NCBI GenBank assembly: GCA_023455425.1
Contig: JAEYCM010000026.1
Coordinates: 1-64,000, forward strand
From: Bacillota bacterium
GTDB taxonomy: Bacteria; Bacillota; Clostridia; Christensenellales; CAG-138
Length of the DNA: 64,000 nucleotides
Reading direction: 5' to 3'
The notes under the pieces were generated by a model that was not told the origin of the DNA, did no database searches, and saw only the letters and a program-made list of their open reading frames with translations. Positions 42,653 to 51,261 of the stretch are shown piece by piece; positions within the stretch are counted from its first letter, which is position 1, and every line of letters begins with the position of its first letter. The position numbers and the translations under genes were made by a program.

Positions 42653-42698
42653 ACGAAACAGAACAGGGTACGGATATCCGTACCCTGTTCTGTTTCGT
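42653..42698. repeat. 46-bp perfect palindrome between two LCP genes
   Basis: Two 23-base arms meet with no loop, beginning ACGAAACAG and ending CTGTTTCGT. It separates two convergent paralogous genes, so it may act as a bidirectional terminator, but there is no long T-run on either side. Confidence 0.85.
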
Positions 42699-42755
42699 GG
42701 AAGCTTTCAGCAACTAACGGTGAAAGACGCATCCCCTGTGCTATGCTATGTGCCG

Positions 42756-44162
42756 CTAGGGGAGCAGCCCCGCGTTCCGCAGGCTTTCCTCTACCGCATC
42801 GCAGTACTTCTCAAGCCGGTTTGTCTCGGAAACGAGCTGTTCCTTATCCTGCGCCTCCATGGCGTCCTGCACCAGGTCGATATACTGCTGCAGCCGGTTC
42901 CGGGAATTGATCTCAAGATGCGATCCATACCCCTCCATCAAATCTTGGCCGCGGCTTACGGCTTCTTCCGCATTTAAAAGTTCTTCCGCCATTCGGTCGC
43001 TATCCTCTTCAATAGGAGCCTTGGCGTTCTCAATGCCGATCTCATCGTCTATGGAGACTTCCGTGCCGAATATGTCTTGTATGAGCTTTTCGAGCTCCTT
43101 CGTATTTACGCCCCAATAGCTTCCGGAGTCCATATCCAAAAAATTCCCGCTTACCATATGGCGCTGTAATTGCGAGACGTCCATTTTCAATGCCAGCAGC
43201 GCGAGTGCGCTGATCTGTTTGAAGCTCAGGTTGGTCTGGATGTTTTGTTCCACCGCCTGATAAATCTCAGGGATGCGGGGGATCTGGCCGGTGGATTTTA
43301 ATTGCTGGAATATTGCCATAATGACCTTTTGCTGCCGCTCCACACGCGCAATATCGGAAGAGCCCTTTCTTTGGCGGGCATATTCGAGCACCTGTTTGCC
43401 GTCAAGATGCTGCATGCCTAGATGAAGCACCGTGCCGTCCAAGTCTACCTCCGTATCCACATCATAATCGATGCCGCCCATGGCGTTGACCACATCCATT
43501 ACCACGTTCATGTCGAACCCGAGATAGTAGTTGATCGGGATGCCGCCAAGCAGATAACTGGCGGTACCCATAGCGTATTCATACCCTTTTTCCTCAAGGC
43601 CGCCGCCCGCGGAAAACGCGCTGTTAATTTTGCCGCGGCCATGCACTTCCCCTTCCGCGTCCACAATTTTTACATAACTGTCCCGCGGGATGGAAATAAG
43701 ATCCACTTCGTTGTTTGTAAAGTCGATGGTGGCCAATATCATCGTATCCGTACGGAAGGAACCCCAGCCCTGCCGCTCTGCGCTTTTATCAAGCCCCAGC
43801 ACAAGAATATTGACGCGGTCCTTCATAAACGCAAGATCCGCCTGGCTTAACAGCTGCTGTTCGGCGTCTTGGCCGGATGCGGTGCCAAAAACCGTGTCTG
43901 GATTGGAAACGTCCAAATAGAACTTCATCCCCACACCCAACAGCGCAAGGAACAATCCCAACAGGGCAAAAAGAATGCCGCGCTTTACGGCATATTTCCT
44001 GTTTGCCTGTTTACCATACGGCGTCCTTGTTCTGCTTCCCGCTGCGTCCAAATCCATGGGAGGCGGAGCGGCTGCACTTTGCGCGGCTGCTTCCCATGTG
44101 TCAGAAGCAGGGTCCATTCCCCTGACATGCCGGATCTTATGAGACTCTTTGTCGTTTATCAT
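42756..44162 (-). CDS. LytR-CpsA-Psr family wall-polymer ligase, paralogue
   Basis: A 468-residue relative of the LCP protein encoded convergently at 41040. It shares the N-terminal motif (DKESHKIRHVRG), one membrane helix (ILFALLGLFLALLGVGMKFYLDV) and the whole LCP core, including FRTDTMILATIDF, SIPRDSYVKIVD, NAMGGIDYDVDTEV and ARQRKGSSDIARVERQQ. It lacks the Pro-rich tail and is shorter. The convergent pair looks like a tandem-inverted duplication followed by divergence. Confidence 0.92.
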   Translation of the reverse strand: MINDKESHKIRHVRGMDPASDTWEAAAQSAAAPPPMDLDAAGSRTRTPYGKQANRKYAVKRGILFALLGLFLALLGVGMKFYLDVSNPDTVFGTASGQDAEQQLLSQADLAFMKDRVNILVLGLDKSAERQGWGSFRTDTMILATIDFTNNEVDLISIPRDSYVKIVDAEGEVHGRGKINSAFSAGGGLEEKGYEYAMGTASYLLGGIPINYYLGFDMNVVMDVVNAMGGIDYDVDTEVDLDGTVLHLGMQHLDGKQVLEYARQRKGSSDIARVERQQKVIMAIFQQLKSTGQIPRIPEIYQAVEQNIQTNLSFKQISALALLALKMDVSQLQRHMVSGNFLDMDSGSYWGVNTKELEKLIQDIFGTEVSIDDEIGIENAKAPIEEDSDRMAEELLNAEEAVSRGQDLMEGYGSHLEINSRNRLQQYIDLVQDAMEAQDKEQLVSETNRLEKYCDAVEESLRNAGLLP

Positions 44163-44583
44163 ATACTGCTCCCTGGAACAAATAAAATCCGAAAACCGGG
44201 AATTCGGGCAAAATATCGTTTCCGCCCAGCCTTAAAGCCATAGCTGTTATTATAGCAAAACGGTGTTTCATTCCCATAGCCAGAGTATGAATAAACGATG
44301 AATTCCTATACGTGTAACAATTCCACCATACGTATGCAATTAAAACGCAGCAGGAAAGCCCGGCAGTTACCCTTCCTATGCAAGGCGCCGATTTCTCCAC
44401 GATTTCAGTATGAGTGGCTGCTCACACCCGGTATCTGGTGCTTTTCTTCCAAATGCTTCTGTTTTCTCCCGCTATCTCGCGTAATCCCGGCTGTTTTGTT
44501 TGCCGGGCCCCAGGGAATCTGCTATAATGATCGGGAGTTATACGGACTTATTTCTTATTTTTATTAAATTGGGGGGAATCAAA
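44163..44583. other. Spacer with the promoter of the GNAT gene
   Basis: No gene apparent in 421 bases. TTGCCG (44500-44505), 17 bases and TATAAT (44523-44528) point to the following gene. A minus-strand TATAAT near 44255 may serve the LCP gene. Confidence 0.55.
44500..44528 (+). promoter_or_regulatory. Promoter of the GNAT-like gene
   Basis: TTGCCG, 17-base spacer, TATAAT, 55 bases before the start codon. Confidence 0.7.
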
Positions 44584-45705
44584 ATGGTAACGGTCCGCGA
44601 GATCACGGAAGAAAAGGATATCAGGACGTTCATTGCCTTCGCCAATAACCTGTACAAAGACAGCCCCTACTACGTGCCGGACATGTTCAACCAACAGGTC
44701 AATGATTTTAACAGGGAGAAAAACCCGGCCTACGAATACTGCGATTCCAAATGCTTTTTAGCGTACCGGGACGGCAGGGTAGTCGGCCGCATCGCCGCCA
44801 TTTACAACACCCATGCAAACCAAAAATACAATGTGAACCAAATGCGCTTTTCCCATGCGGATTATATCGACGACGCCGAAGTGGTGGACGCGCTCTTTGC
44901 CGCAGTGGAATCCTGGGCGCAGGAAAAAGGCTGCACCGCCGTCCACGGGCCGCTCGGCTTTTCAGATATGGACCGGGAAGGCCTGCTCATCAAGGGCTTT
45001 GACAAACTGAGCCAGTTCTTTGTCTACTACAACCACCCCTACTACATGCAGCAGATGGAGCGCATGGGCTATATCAAGGACGTGGACTGGATCGAATACC
45101 GCATCAAACTGCCCGATAAGCCGGACGAACGCCTGGAACGCCTGGCCAATGCCGTACAGCGGCGCATGAAGCTGAAGGCGGCGCCGCTCCACAACCGCAG
45201 CTCCATCAAGCCTTATGTCGAGAGCGTGTTCAAGCTTTACAACGAGGCCTACCTTGCGCTCTACGGCATGGTGGCGCTCACCCCCCGCCAGGTGGAGAAG
45301 TACGTAGGCGAATTCCTGCCCCTGGTAAACGACCGCACCACCGCAATTCTTCTTAACGACAAGGACGAAGTGGTGGGTTTTGGCGTAGGCGCGCCCTCGC
45401 TTTCCAAGGCGCAGCAAAAATGCCGGGGGCATCTGTTTCCCTTCGGCTGGTATCATATCCTGCAGGCGCTCAACGGTAAGAACGATACGCTGGATATGTT
45501 TTTGATCGCGGTCAAGCCGGAGCTTCAGGGCACAGGCATCAACGCCGTCATTATGAACCATCTGCTGAAATTCGCCATTGAGGATGGCCGCAAATACGCC
45601 GAAACCGGACCGGAGCTGGAGAATAACTCCAACGTGGTAAGCCAGTGGCGCTATTTTGAAACGGAGCAGCACAAGACCCGCCGCTGCTATATCAAAGAGT
45701 TATAA
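44584..45705 (+). CDS. GNAT-like N-acetyltransferase family protein
   Basis: A 373-residue cytoplasmic protein of a conserved bacterial group related to GNAT acetyltransferases. N-terminal REITEEKDIRTFIAFANNLYKDSPYYVP and GPLGFSDMDREGLLIKGF are characteristic of the group; the C-terminal LIAVKPELQGTGINAVIMNHLLKFAIEDG has the Q/R-x-x-G-x-G/A acetyl-CoA loop in modified form (LQGTGIN). Start at 44584 with GGGGGG seven bases upstream; the longer upstream frame is unsupported. Substrate unknown. Confidence 0.75.
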   Translation: MVTVREITEEKDIRTFIAFANNLYKDSPYYVPDMFNQQVNDFNREKNPAYEYCDSKCFLAYRDGRVVGRIAAIYNTHANQKYNVNQMRFSHADYIDDAEVVDALFAAVESWAQEKGCTAVHGPLGFSDMDREGLLIKGFDKLSQFFVYYNHPYYMQQMERMGYIKDVDWIEYRIKLPDKPDERLERLANAVQRRMKLKAAPLHNRSSIKPYVESVFKLYNEAYLALYGMVALTPRQVEKYVGEFLPLVNDRTTAILLNDKDEVVGFGVGAPSLSKAQQKCRGHLFPFGWYHILQALNGKNDTLDMFLIAVKPELQGTGINAVIMNHLLKFAIEDGRKYAETGPELENNSNVVSQWRYFETEQHKTRRCYIKEL

Positions 45706-45718
45706 GTTAGTTTATAGA

Positions 45719-45745
45719 AAGGCCGCGCATTCTGCGCGGCCTTTT
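45719..45745 (+). terminator. Terminator of the GNAT-like gene
   Basis: GGCCGCGC-ATTCT-GCGCGGCC followed by TTTT, 15 bases after the stop. Confidence 0.85.
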
Positions 45746-45793
45746 GCACGCCATTTGTTCATATAATTTTTATTGTTTTTCGATAATTTTGTA

Positions 45794-45822
45794 TTGAAAA
45801 TCGATGAGAACGGACATATACT
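45794..45822 (+). promoter_or_regulatory. Promoter of the DUF2975 operon
   Basis: TTGAAA, 17-base spacer, TATACT, 30 bases before the start. Confidence 0.65.
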
Positions 45823-45853
45823 CTACTATAGAACAAAAAAGGGGAACATAAGC

Positions 45854-46312
45854 ATGAAAAAACCGATGCTTCTCAACACGGTTGCGCTCGCGCTGGTGTA
45901 TGTTACCATGGCGCTGGGGGGCCTGTTCATTGTACTGCTGCCAAGACTCCTGCCGTTTATTCTTTTTACGCCGGATCTCGCGCCGCAGGCTACGCCCGCC
46001 TATACGGTCGCGCTCATCTGCTGGATATTGGGATCGCTTTTGGGCCTGTTTATTCTCTTTACGCTCACAAGGATGATGCACAGCCTGCAGCAGGATCCGT
46101 TTATCCGTAAAAACGTGCTTCGCCTGCGTAACATGGGCTTTGCGGCGCTTATAATGGCGGCGATTACCCTGGTTGTGGTGATCCTTTACTTCCGCCCCAT
46201 GCTGTTTTTAATTCTCACGGCGGAAGTGCTGTGCGCGTTGTTCTCCCTGGTACTGCGCTGCGTATTTGAAAAGGCCGTGGATTACCGCGAAGAGAACGCG
46301 CTGACGATCTAA
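45854..46312 (+). CDS. DUF2975 family membrane protein
   Basis: A 152-residue protein with four membrane helices, of the DUF2975 family. Pattern: helix-helix, a cytoplasmic stretch with SLQQDPFIRKNVLRLRNMG, then two further helices and a short tail. Start at 45854 after AGGGGA. DUF2975 genes are usually paired with a small Cro/CI-type regulator, as here 12 bases downstream. Function of the pair is unknown; it may be a membrane-sensing switch. Confidence 0.85.
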   Translation: MKKPMLLNTVALALVYVTMALGGLFIVLLPRLLPFILFTPDLAPQATPAYTVALICWILGSLLGLFILFTLTRMMHSLQQDPFIRKNVLRLRNMGFAALIMAAITLVVVILYFRPMLFLILTAEVLCALFSLVLRCVFEKAVDYREENALTI

Positions 46313-46323
46313 GGGGGCCCGAT

Positions 46324-46587
46324 ATGATACGCGTTAATCTTGACGTCATGATGGCCAAACGAAAAATGGGTCTTACGGAGCTTGCGCAGGCGATGGACCT
46401 GACATTGGCGAACCTGTCCATACTCAAAAACAACAAAGGCAAGGCCATCCGTTTTTCAACGCTCGACGCCGCCTGCCGGATATTAAACTGCCAGCCCGGC
46501 GACATCCTCGAATATGTAGAGGACGAAGAAGCAGGCGTTCAGCTTACGGCCCCCGGCAAAGAAAGCGATCAGGAGGTATCTTTATGA
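46324..46587 (+). CDS. Cro/CI-type helix-turn-helix regulator (YozG-like)
   Basis: An 87-residue regulator with one HTH: MAKRKMGLTELAQAMDLTLANLSILKNNKGKAIRF, then LDAACRILNCQPGDILEY. This is the YozG-like group that accompanies DUF2975 proteins. The next gene starts at 46584 and overlaps its stop. Confidence 0.92.
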   Translation: MIRVNLDVMMAKRKMGLTELAQAMDLTLANLSILKNNKGKAIRFSTLDAACRILNCQPGDILEYVEDEEAGVQLTAPGKESDQEVSL

Positions 46588-47951
46588 AATGTCCTGCATG
46601 CGGCGGCACATTACGCGAACAAGACCGCTTCTGCCCGGCCTGCGGCGCAAAAACCGCGCCCGCGGCAGCTGCCCCGGCTCCGTCCCAGCCCGCGCGGGGG
46701 CAATATCTTGAAAGCGCTTATACCACGCTCAAGCAAGCGGAGGCGCCGCAGCCGATTACCGCCCCGCAGCGCTGGCTGCTGTTGGGCGTGATCGTCCTTG
46801 GCTTTATCATGCAGGCGGGATTCGCCTGCCTATTCCGGGATGAACGGTCGTTCGCCGGGTGGTACGCCTCATTCTGGCTCATCTATCTGCTGGTATTTCA
46901 CGCCTTCTGCTACCGTCAGGCGGCTGAACGCCCGCTTGGGTTGATTTTGGGCGGCGCATCCGCCTTGCTGAGTGTGATGCTGTATTTTCAGGCCGCAGGA
47001 TACAGCGACATTACGCTGTTTTACCTGAACACCCTCGCCGTGCCCTGCCTTTTGATGCTGCACGCGCAGTACGTGACGCAGCCGCTGCCCCGTGAACAGG
47101 AAAGCAAATACCTGATCTATTTCCTGACCGGCTTTTTTATACAGCCCTTTCAATATCTTGGGCGCTTTTTTGCAGGCGTAGGAAGCCTTTTTAAGGCAGG
47201 TGAAAAGGGAAAGCATGTCTGGCTGGGCATCCTCATTGCGGTACCGGTGCTCATCGTTGTCATTTCATTGCTTCTCTCGGCGGACGCCGTGATGAACGCG
47301 TTGGCCATACAGGTATTTGGCAGCATTGATTTGTCGGATATCATCTGGCGCATATTCGTCATCGCCATCGGCGCCATGCTGTTCTACAGTTTTCTGTACG
47401 GCGCGGCATGGGGCAAACAAATGGAGCTGGCGTCCCAGAAACCCAAAATGTTTGGCATCACCGCGCCCAGCGTCGTGCTTGGGACGCTGCTTGCGGCTTA
47501 CGCGGTCTTCACGGCCGTACAGTTTCTTTACCTCTTTGGCGGCTACGGTCTGCCGGACGGGCTGACTTACTCCCAATATGCCGTGGAGGGCTTCAACCAG
47601 CTCATGTGGGTGGCCGCCATTAACTTCAGCGTGCTTTCCCTGTGCATTTGCCGGGTGGAACAAAAAACCGCGCTCCGTGTCCTGATGCTGCTGCTGCTCA
47701 TTGCCACCGGCGTGATCCTCGCCTCCGCGTTTACAAGGCTTTCGCTCTACATCGGCGCATACGGGCTGACATTCAAGCGTATTCAGGCGTTCTGGTTCCT
47801 GTGCTATCTCACAGCCGTACTGCTGCTTTACGCAATCCGGCTATACAACAAAAAGCTGCCGCTGCTGCGGCTGTGCGTGCTCATATTCGTACTGTGGTAT
47901 GCGGCGCTCAACATTCCGAATCTGACCGCCTGGTACCCCGCAGGCGCGTAA
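46584..47951 (+). CDS. Zinc-ribbon membrane protein, DUF4173/DUF4153 type
   Basis: A 455-residue integral membrane protein with an N-terminal zinc ribbon (CPACGGTLREQDRFCPACG, residues 3-21), an Ala/Pro linker and about ten membrane helices. The core has LLLSADAVMNAL, DIIWRIFVIAIGAMLF and YAVFTAVQFLYLFGG, typical of DUF4173. AGGAGG lies before the ATG, which overlaps the HTH gene's stop. Function unknown. Confidence 0.85.
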   Translation: MKCPACGGTLREQDRFCPACGAKTAPAAAAPAPSQPARGQYLESAYTTLKQAEAPQPITAPQRWLLLGVIVLGFIMQAGFACLFRDERSFAGWYASFWLIYLLVFHAFCYRQAAERPLGLILGGASALLSVMLYFQAAGYSDITLFYLNTLAVPCLLMLHAQYVTQPLPREQESKYLIYFLTGFFIQPFQYLGRFFAGVGSLFKAGEKGKHVWLGILIAVPVLIVVISLLLSADAVMNALAIQVFGSIDLSDIIWRIFVIAIGAMLFYSFLYGAAWGKQMELASQKPKMFGITAPSVVLGTLLAAYAVFTAVQFLYLFGGYGLPDGLTYSQYAVEGFNQLMWVAAINFSVLSLCICRVEQKTALRVLMLLLLIATGVILASAFTRLSLYIGAYGLTFKRIQAFWFLCYLTAVLLLYAIRLYNKKLPLLRLCVLIFVLWYAALNIPNLTAWYPAGA

Positions 47952-48029
47952 CAACGGCAATCCCCTATCCCAGCTAAAGGCCTGCGCTGCAACTTGCGGC
48001 GCGGGCCTTAGTGTATCAACAAACCAACT

Positions 48030-48310
48030 TAAGGTCATTGCGATACCGGCTCTTTCAGCGCCGACGCTGTTTTTTTGCTTTGGGAAAACTACGTTCCCCA
48101 ACCCCTTTCCTTAAGAGCGCCCGTACTCAGGGGTACGGGGCACAACCTCAGAAACTGTGTCCTCCCTTCCATAAGCGCGTTTATACTCAGGGGGCGCGGG
48201 GGGCGAAGCCCTCCCGCCATTAAATAAAATAATCGGTTGCGACAGTCCGCAGGCTTAGTGTCCTTCGGCGTCTCCCGCCGAGGACGCGCCGCCGCAGGTG
48301 GCGATATCTT
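48030..48310 (+). repeat. Dispersed repeat, copy A (with a duplicated segment)
   Basis: Intergenic sequence matching copies B and C. It contains the GC-rich hairpin core at 48196-48234 (GCGGGGGGCGAAGCCCTCCC, then GCCATTAAATAAAATAATC). Upstream parts resemble copy C (GGCTCTTTCAGCGCCG, then CCCCAACCCCTTTCCTTAAG); a second, longer segment between 48133 and 48195 is extra. No gene is present in the 538-base spacer 47952-48489 apart from the htpG control region. Confidence 0.8.
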
Positions 48311-48406
48311 ATGGAAATATAACACTATGTTATATGCCTTTTTAACACACTTGATAAGTCCGCACGGCTTTAGCTTTTGTTTTACAAGTTTCTCACATTC
48401 ACGGGT

Positions 48407-48435
48407 TTGCATTTTTAAATGGGCTGCGCTATAAT
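48407..48435 (+). promoter_or_regulatory. htpG promoter
   Basis: TTGCAT, 17-base spacer, TATAAT, with the CIRCE element five bases downstream. Confidence 0.75.
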
Positions 48436-48439
48436 TTTT

Positions 48440-48466
48440 TTAGCACTCACGGTTTATGAGTGCTAA
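48440..48466 (+). promoter_or_regulatory. CIRCE element (HrcA operator)
   Basis: TTAGCACTC, nine bases, GAGTGCTAA: an exact match to the HrcA operator, placed between the -10 and the htpG start, so htpG should be repressed by HrcA and induced by heat. Confidence 0.95.
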
Positions 48467-48489
48467 TTCATGCAGAAGGGTGAATTGGT

Positions 48490-50367
48490 ATGGCACTTCA
48501 ACCGTTCCAGGCAGAATCAAAACGACTTTTGGATTTGATGATCAACTCCATCTATACGCACAAAGAGATCTTCCTGCGGGAGCTGATCAGCAACGCGAGC
48601 GACGCCATTGACAAACTCTATTACCGCGACTTGAGCGCGGGCAATACCGGGCTTGCAAAGGAGGATTTCTTTATCCTCATCGAGGCAGACAAAGGCGCGC
48701 GCACTTTAAAGCTTACGGACAACGGCTGCGGCATGACCAAGGAGGAGTTGACCAAGAACCTTGGTACCATTGCGGAAAGCGGCACGCTGAAATTTCGTAC
48801 GGAAGACGCCGCAAAGGACGCGGAGATTATCGGCCAGTTCGGCGTCGGGTTCTATTCCGCATTCATGGTGGCATCGCGCGTTACCGTCACCAGCCGCGCT
48901 TACGGCAGCGACGAAGCCTGGCAGTGGCAGAGCGAGGGCGCGGAAGGTTTTACTATGATGCCCGCGCCCAAGGATGGGTTTGGAACCGAAATCCTGTTAG
49001 AACTCAAAGAGGATACCGAGGATGAACAGTACAGCGAGTTCCTGGATACCTACCGCCTGCGCTCGCTCATCAAGAAATACTCCGATTACATCCGCTACCC
49101 CATCCGCATGGAGGTGGAAAAGAGCCGCCTGAAGGAAGGCTCGGACAAGGAGTATGAATCCTACACCGAAATCGAGACCATCAACTCCATGATCCCGCTG
49201 TGGAAGCGCAGCAAGTCCGAATTGACGCAGGAGGAGTACGAGCAGTTTTATCAGGATAAATTTTACGATTTTGAAAAGCCGTTAAAAACCGTGCACGCCA
49301 ATGTGGAGGGCGCGGTGAGCTACCATACGCTTTTGTTCTTCCCCGCCCGCGCGCCGTATGATTATTATACCAAGGAGTTTGAAAAGGGCCTGCAGCTCTA
49401 TTCCAACGGCGTACTCATTATGGACAAATGCTCAGACCTGCTTCCGGATTATTTCAGCTTTGTGCGCGGCCTTATCGACTCGCCCGATCTCTCCCTGAAT
49501 ATTTCCCGGGAACTGTTGCAGCATGACCGGCAGTTGAAGGTCATCGCCACCAACATTGAAAAGAAGATCAAAAACGAGCTTGCCGCCATGCTCAAGGATG
49601 AACGCGAGCAGTATGAGAAGCTGTGGAAGGCGTTCGGCTTGCAGCTCAAATACGGCGTATACAGCGGATACGGCCAGAACAAAGCTGTTTTGGAAGACCT
49701 GCTGCTGTTCCACTCCATGGAGCAGAACAAGCTTGTTACCTTAAAAGAATATGTGGACGCCATGCCCGAAGGGCAGAAGGCCATTTACTTTGCAAGCGGC
49801 GCTTCCGTTGCGCGCATTGAAAAGCTGCCGCAATTAGACCGCCTGAAAGAGCTTCATTACGACGTATTGTTCCTTACCGACGATGTCGATGAGTTCGCCC
49901 TGCAGATGCTCAACAAATACGCGGAGAAGCCCTTCCAGTCCATCGCCGCAGGCGACCTGGATTTGGGCGACGAGGAAGAAAAGAAAGCGGCGGAAGAGCA
50001 GAACACCGCCCACAAGGCGCTGCTTGATGAGCTGACCGGCGACCTTTCCGAAAAAGTAAAAGCCGTGCGCGTTTCCTCCCGCCTCAAAAAACATGCGGTC
50101 TGCCTCGCGGCGGACGGCGCGCTTTCCCTGGAGATGGAAAAGGTATTGAGCAACATGCCCGGCGAGCATAACATGAAGGCCGAGCGCGTGCTGGAGTTGA
50201 ACCCCGAGCATCCTGTGTTTGAAAAGCTCAAAAAGCTCTACGACGAGGACAAAGATACACTCAAGCGCTACGCCGAAATCCTCTACGCGCAGGCGCAGCT
50301 TTTGGAGGGCATCCTCCCCGACGACCCGGCGCAGTACGCGGAAGCCGTGTTGGAGTTGATGGCGTAA
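48490..50367 (+). CDS. htpG: Molecular chaperone HtpG (Hsp90)
   Basis: A 625-residue ATP-driven chaperone. N-terminal ATPase motifs: EIFLRELISNASDAIDKL, DNGCGMTKEEL, and IGQFGVGFYSAFMVA. The middle domain (GVLIMDKCSDLLPDYFSFVRGLIDSPDLSLNISRE) and C-terminal dimer domain are complete. In Firmicutes htpG is often in class III; here a CIRCE site puts it under HrcA. Confidence 0.97.
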   Translation: MALQPFQAESKRLLDLMINSIYTHKEIFLRELISNASDAIDKLYYRDLSAGNTGLAKEDFFILIEADKGARTLKLTDNGCGMTKEELTKNLGTIAESGTLKFRTEDAAKDAEIIGQFGVGFYSAFMVASRVTVTSRAYGSDEAWQWQSEGAEGFTMMPAPKDGFGTEILLELKEDTEDEQYSEFLDTYRLRSLIKKYSDYIRYPIRMEVEKSRLKEGSDKEYESYTEIETINSMIPLWKRSKSELTQEEYEQFYQDKFYDFEKPLKTVHANVEGAVSYHTLLFFPARAPYDYYTKEFEKGLQLYSNGVLIMDKCSDLLPDYFSFVRGLIDSPDLSLNISRELLQHDRQLKVIATNIEKKIKNELAAMLKDEREQYEKLWKAFGLQLKYGVYSGYGQNKAVLEDLLLFHSMEQNKLVTLKEYVDAMPEGQKAIYFASGASVARIEKLPQLDRLKELHYDVLFLTDDVDEFALQMLNKYAEKPFQSIAAGDLDLGDEEEKKAAEEQNTAHKALLDELTGDLSEKVKAVRVSSRLKKHAVCLAADGALSLEMEKVLSNMPGEHNMKAERVLELNPEHPVFEKLKKLYDEDKDTLKRYAEILYAQAQLLEGILPDDPAQYAEAVLELMA

Positions 50368-50402
50368 TTTATAAGATGCGTCTCTCCCCTGTCACGCAAC
50401 AG

Positions 50403-50437
50403 CGCCCCAAGCGGATACCGCTTGGGGCGTTTTCTTT
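50403..50437 (+). terminator. htpG terminator
   Basis: CGCCCCAAGCG-GATAC-CGCTTGGGGCG, then TTTTCTTT. Confidence 0.88.
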
Positions 50438-50482
50438 ATTTGCCAATCCTTTTTTCTGAAATAACTTCATAGATTTAAAAAA

Positions 50483-51028
50483 TTAATCCGTCATCATAAA
50501 ATCTGCCCATTCACACGGATAAGCTTTATAATGCTCCCGCCAATAATATATTCTCTCAATATATTGCTGCTTACGCTCCTCAACAGCCCTTTTACATTCC
50601 GGCACACCATAGCTTCTGATGATAGCGGTTAAATCGTAGATAGGAAATCCGATGGCATGTCCATTCGCATGAACTACGCCGCAAGCCTGTCCAATGGCAT
50701 GGCACAAAGCGATATCCTCAAGAGAGTCGATTTCCTTTGCCACTGCGTGAGCCTGCAAAATCGCGCGCTTTGCCACGGGCATTTTCACTTTACCGGCAGC
50801 CCAATCTTTTGAAGTCAGCACAGCGAATTCGAGCCGCTTTTCGTCCGGATAGCGCTCAAACAATTTATGGACTGTCTCGTCGGCAAATTCAAATGCCCAC
50901 AAAACCATCGTCCGATGATTTTGTTCTTGAATGAATGCGGTCAAATCGGCTAAAAACTCACTATCCTTGGCAAAAAGAACCTTGTTTTTTCTGTTAATTC
51001 TATTTTGCACTTCGTTAAGCCAATCCAT
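50483..51028 (-). CDS. Imm5-like putative immunity protein
   Basis: A 181-residue cytoplasmic all-alpha protein of the Imm-5-like group: conserved RYPDEKRLEFAV, AKRAILQAHAVAKE and ALCHAIGQACGVVHANGHAIGFPIYD with two His in the C-terminal half. Genes annotated as immunity proteins in polymorphic toxin loci look alike, but no toxin gene is visible in this window, so it may be an orphan or have a different role. Confidence 0.7.
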   Translation of the reverse strand: MDWLNEVQNRINRKNKVLFAKDSEFLADLTAFIQEQNHRTMVLWAFEFADETVHKLFERYPDEKRLEFAVLTSKDWAAGKVKMPVAKRAILQAHAVAKEIDSLEDIALCHAIGQACGVVHANGHAIGFPIYDLTAIIRSYGVPECKRAVEERKQQYIERIYYWREHYKAYPCEWADFMMTD

Positions 51029-51214
51029 ATTTCTCCCTTGACAAAGAAATTCCTGTTTATACTGCGTTATATAGATAATTCTGAAGCTATTGTATGTCTT
51101 GCTATAGCGCAGGTCAACATTATCCTTTATTCCTTTGTCAACTACGCCTTGTCGTTTATCTCATCTCCGAAATAGCGTCCTCTGCTTCGCGCGCTGTACC
51201 GACCAAACATACAA

Positions 51215-51248
51215 CAACGCCCCGGTCAGCAAATTGACCGGGGCGTTG
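51215..51248 (-). terminator. Terminator of rnr
   Basis: Fourteen-base stem CAACGCCCCGGTCA / TGACCGGGGCGTTG with a six-base loop, located 13 bases after the rnr stop on the minus strand. The tail is TTGTATG, so the T-run is weak but the stem is strong. Confidence 0.75.
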
Positions 51249-51261
51249 TATTGTGAAACCG

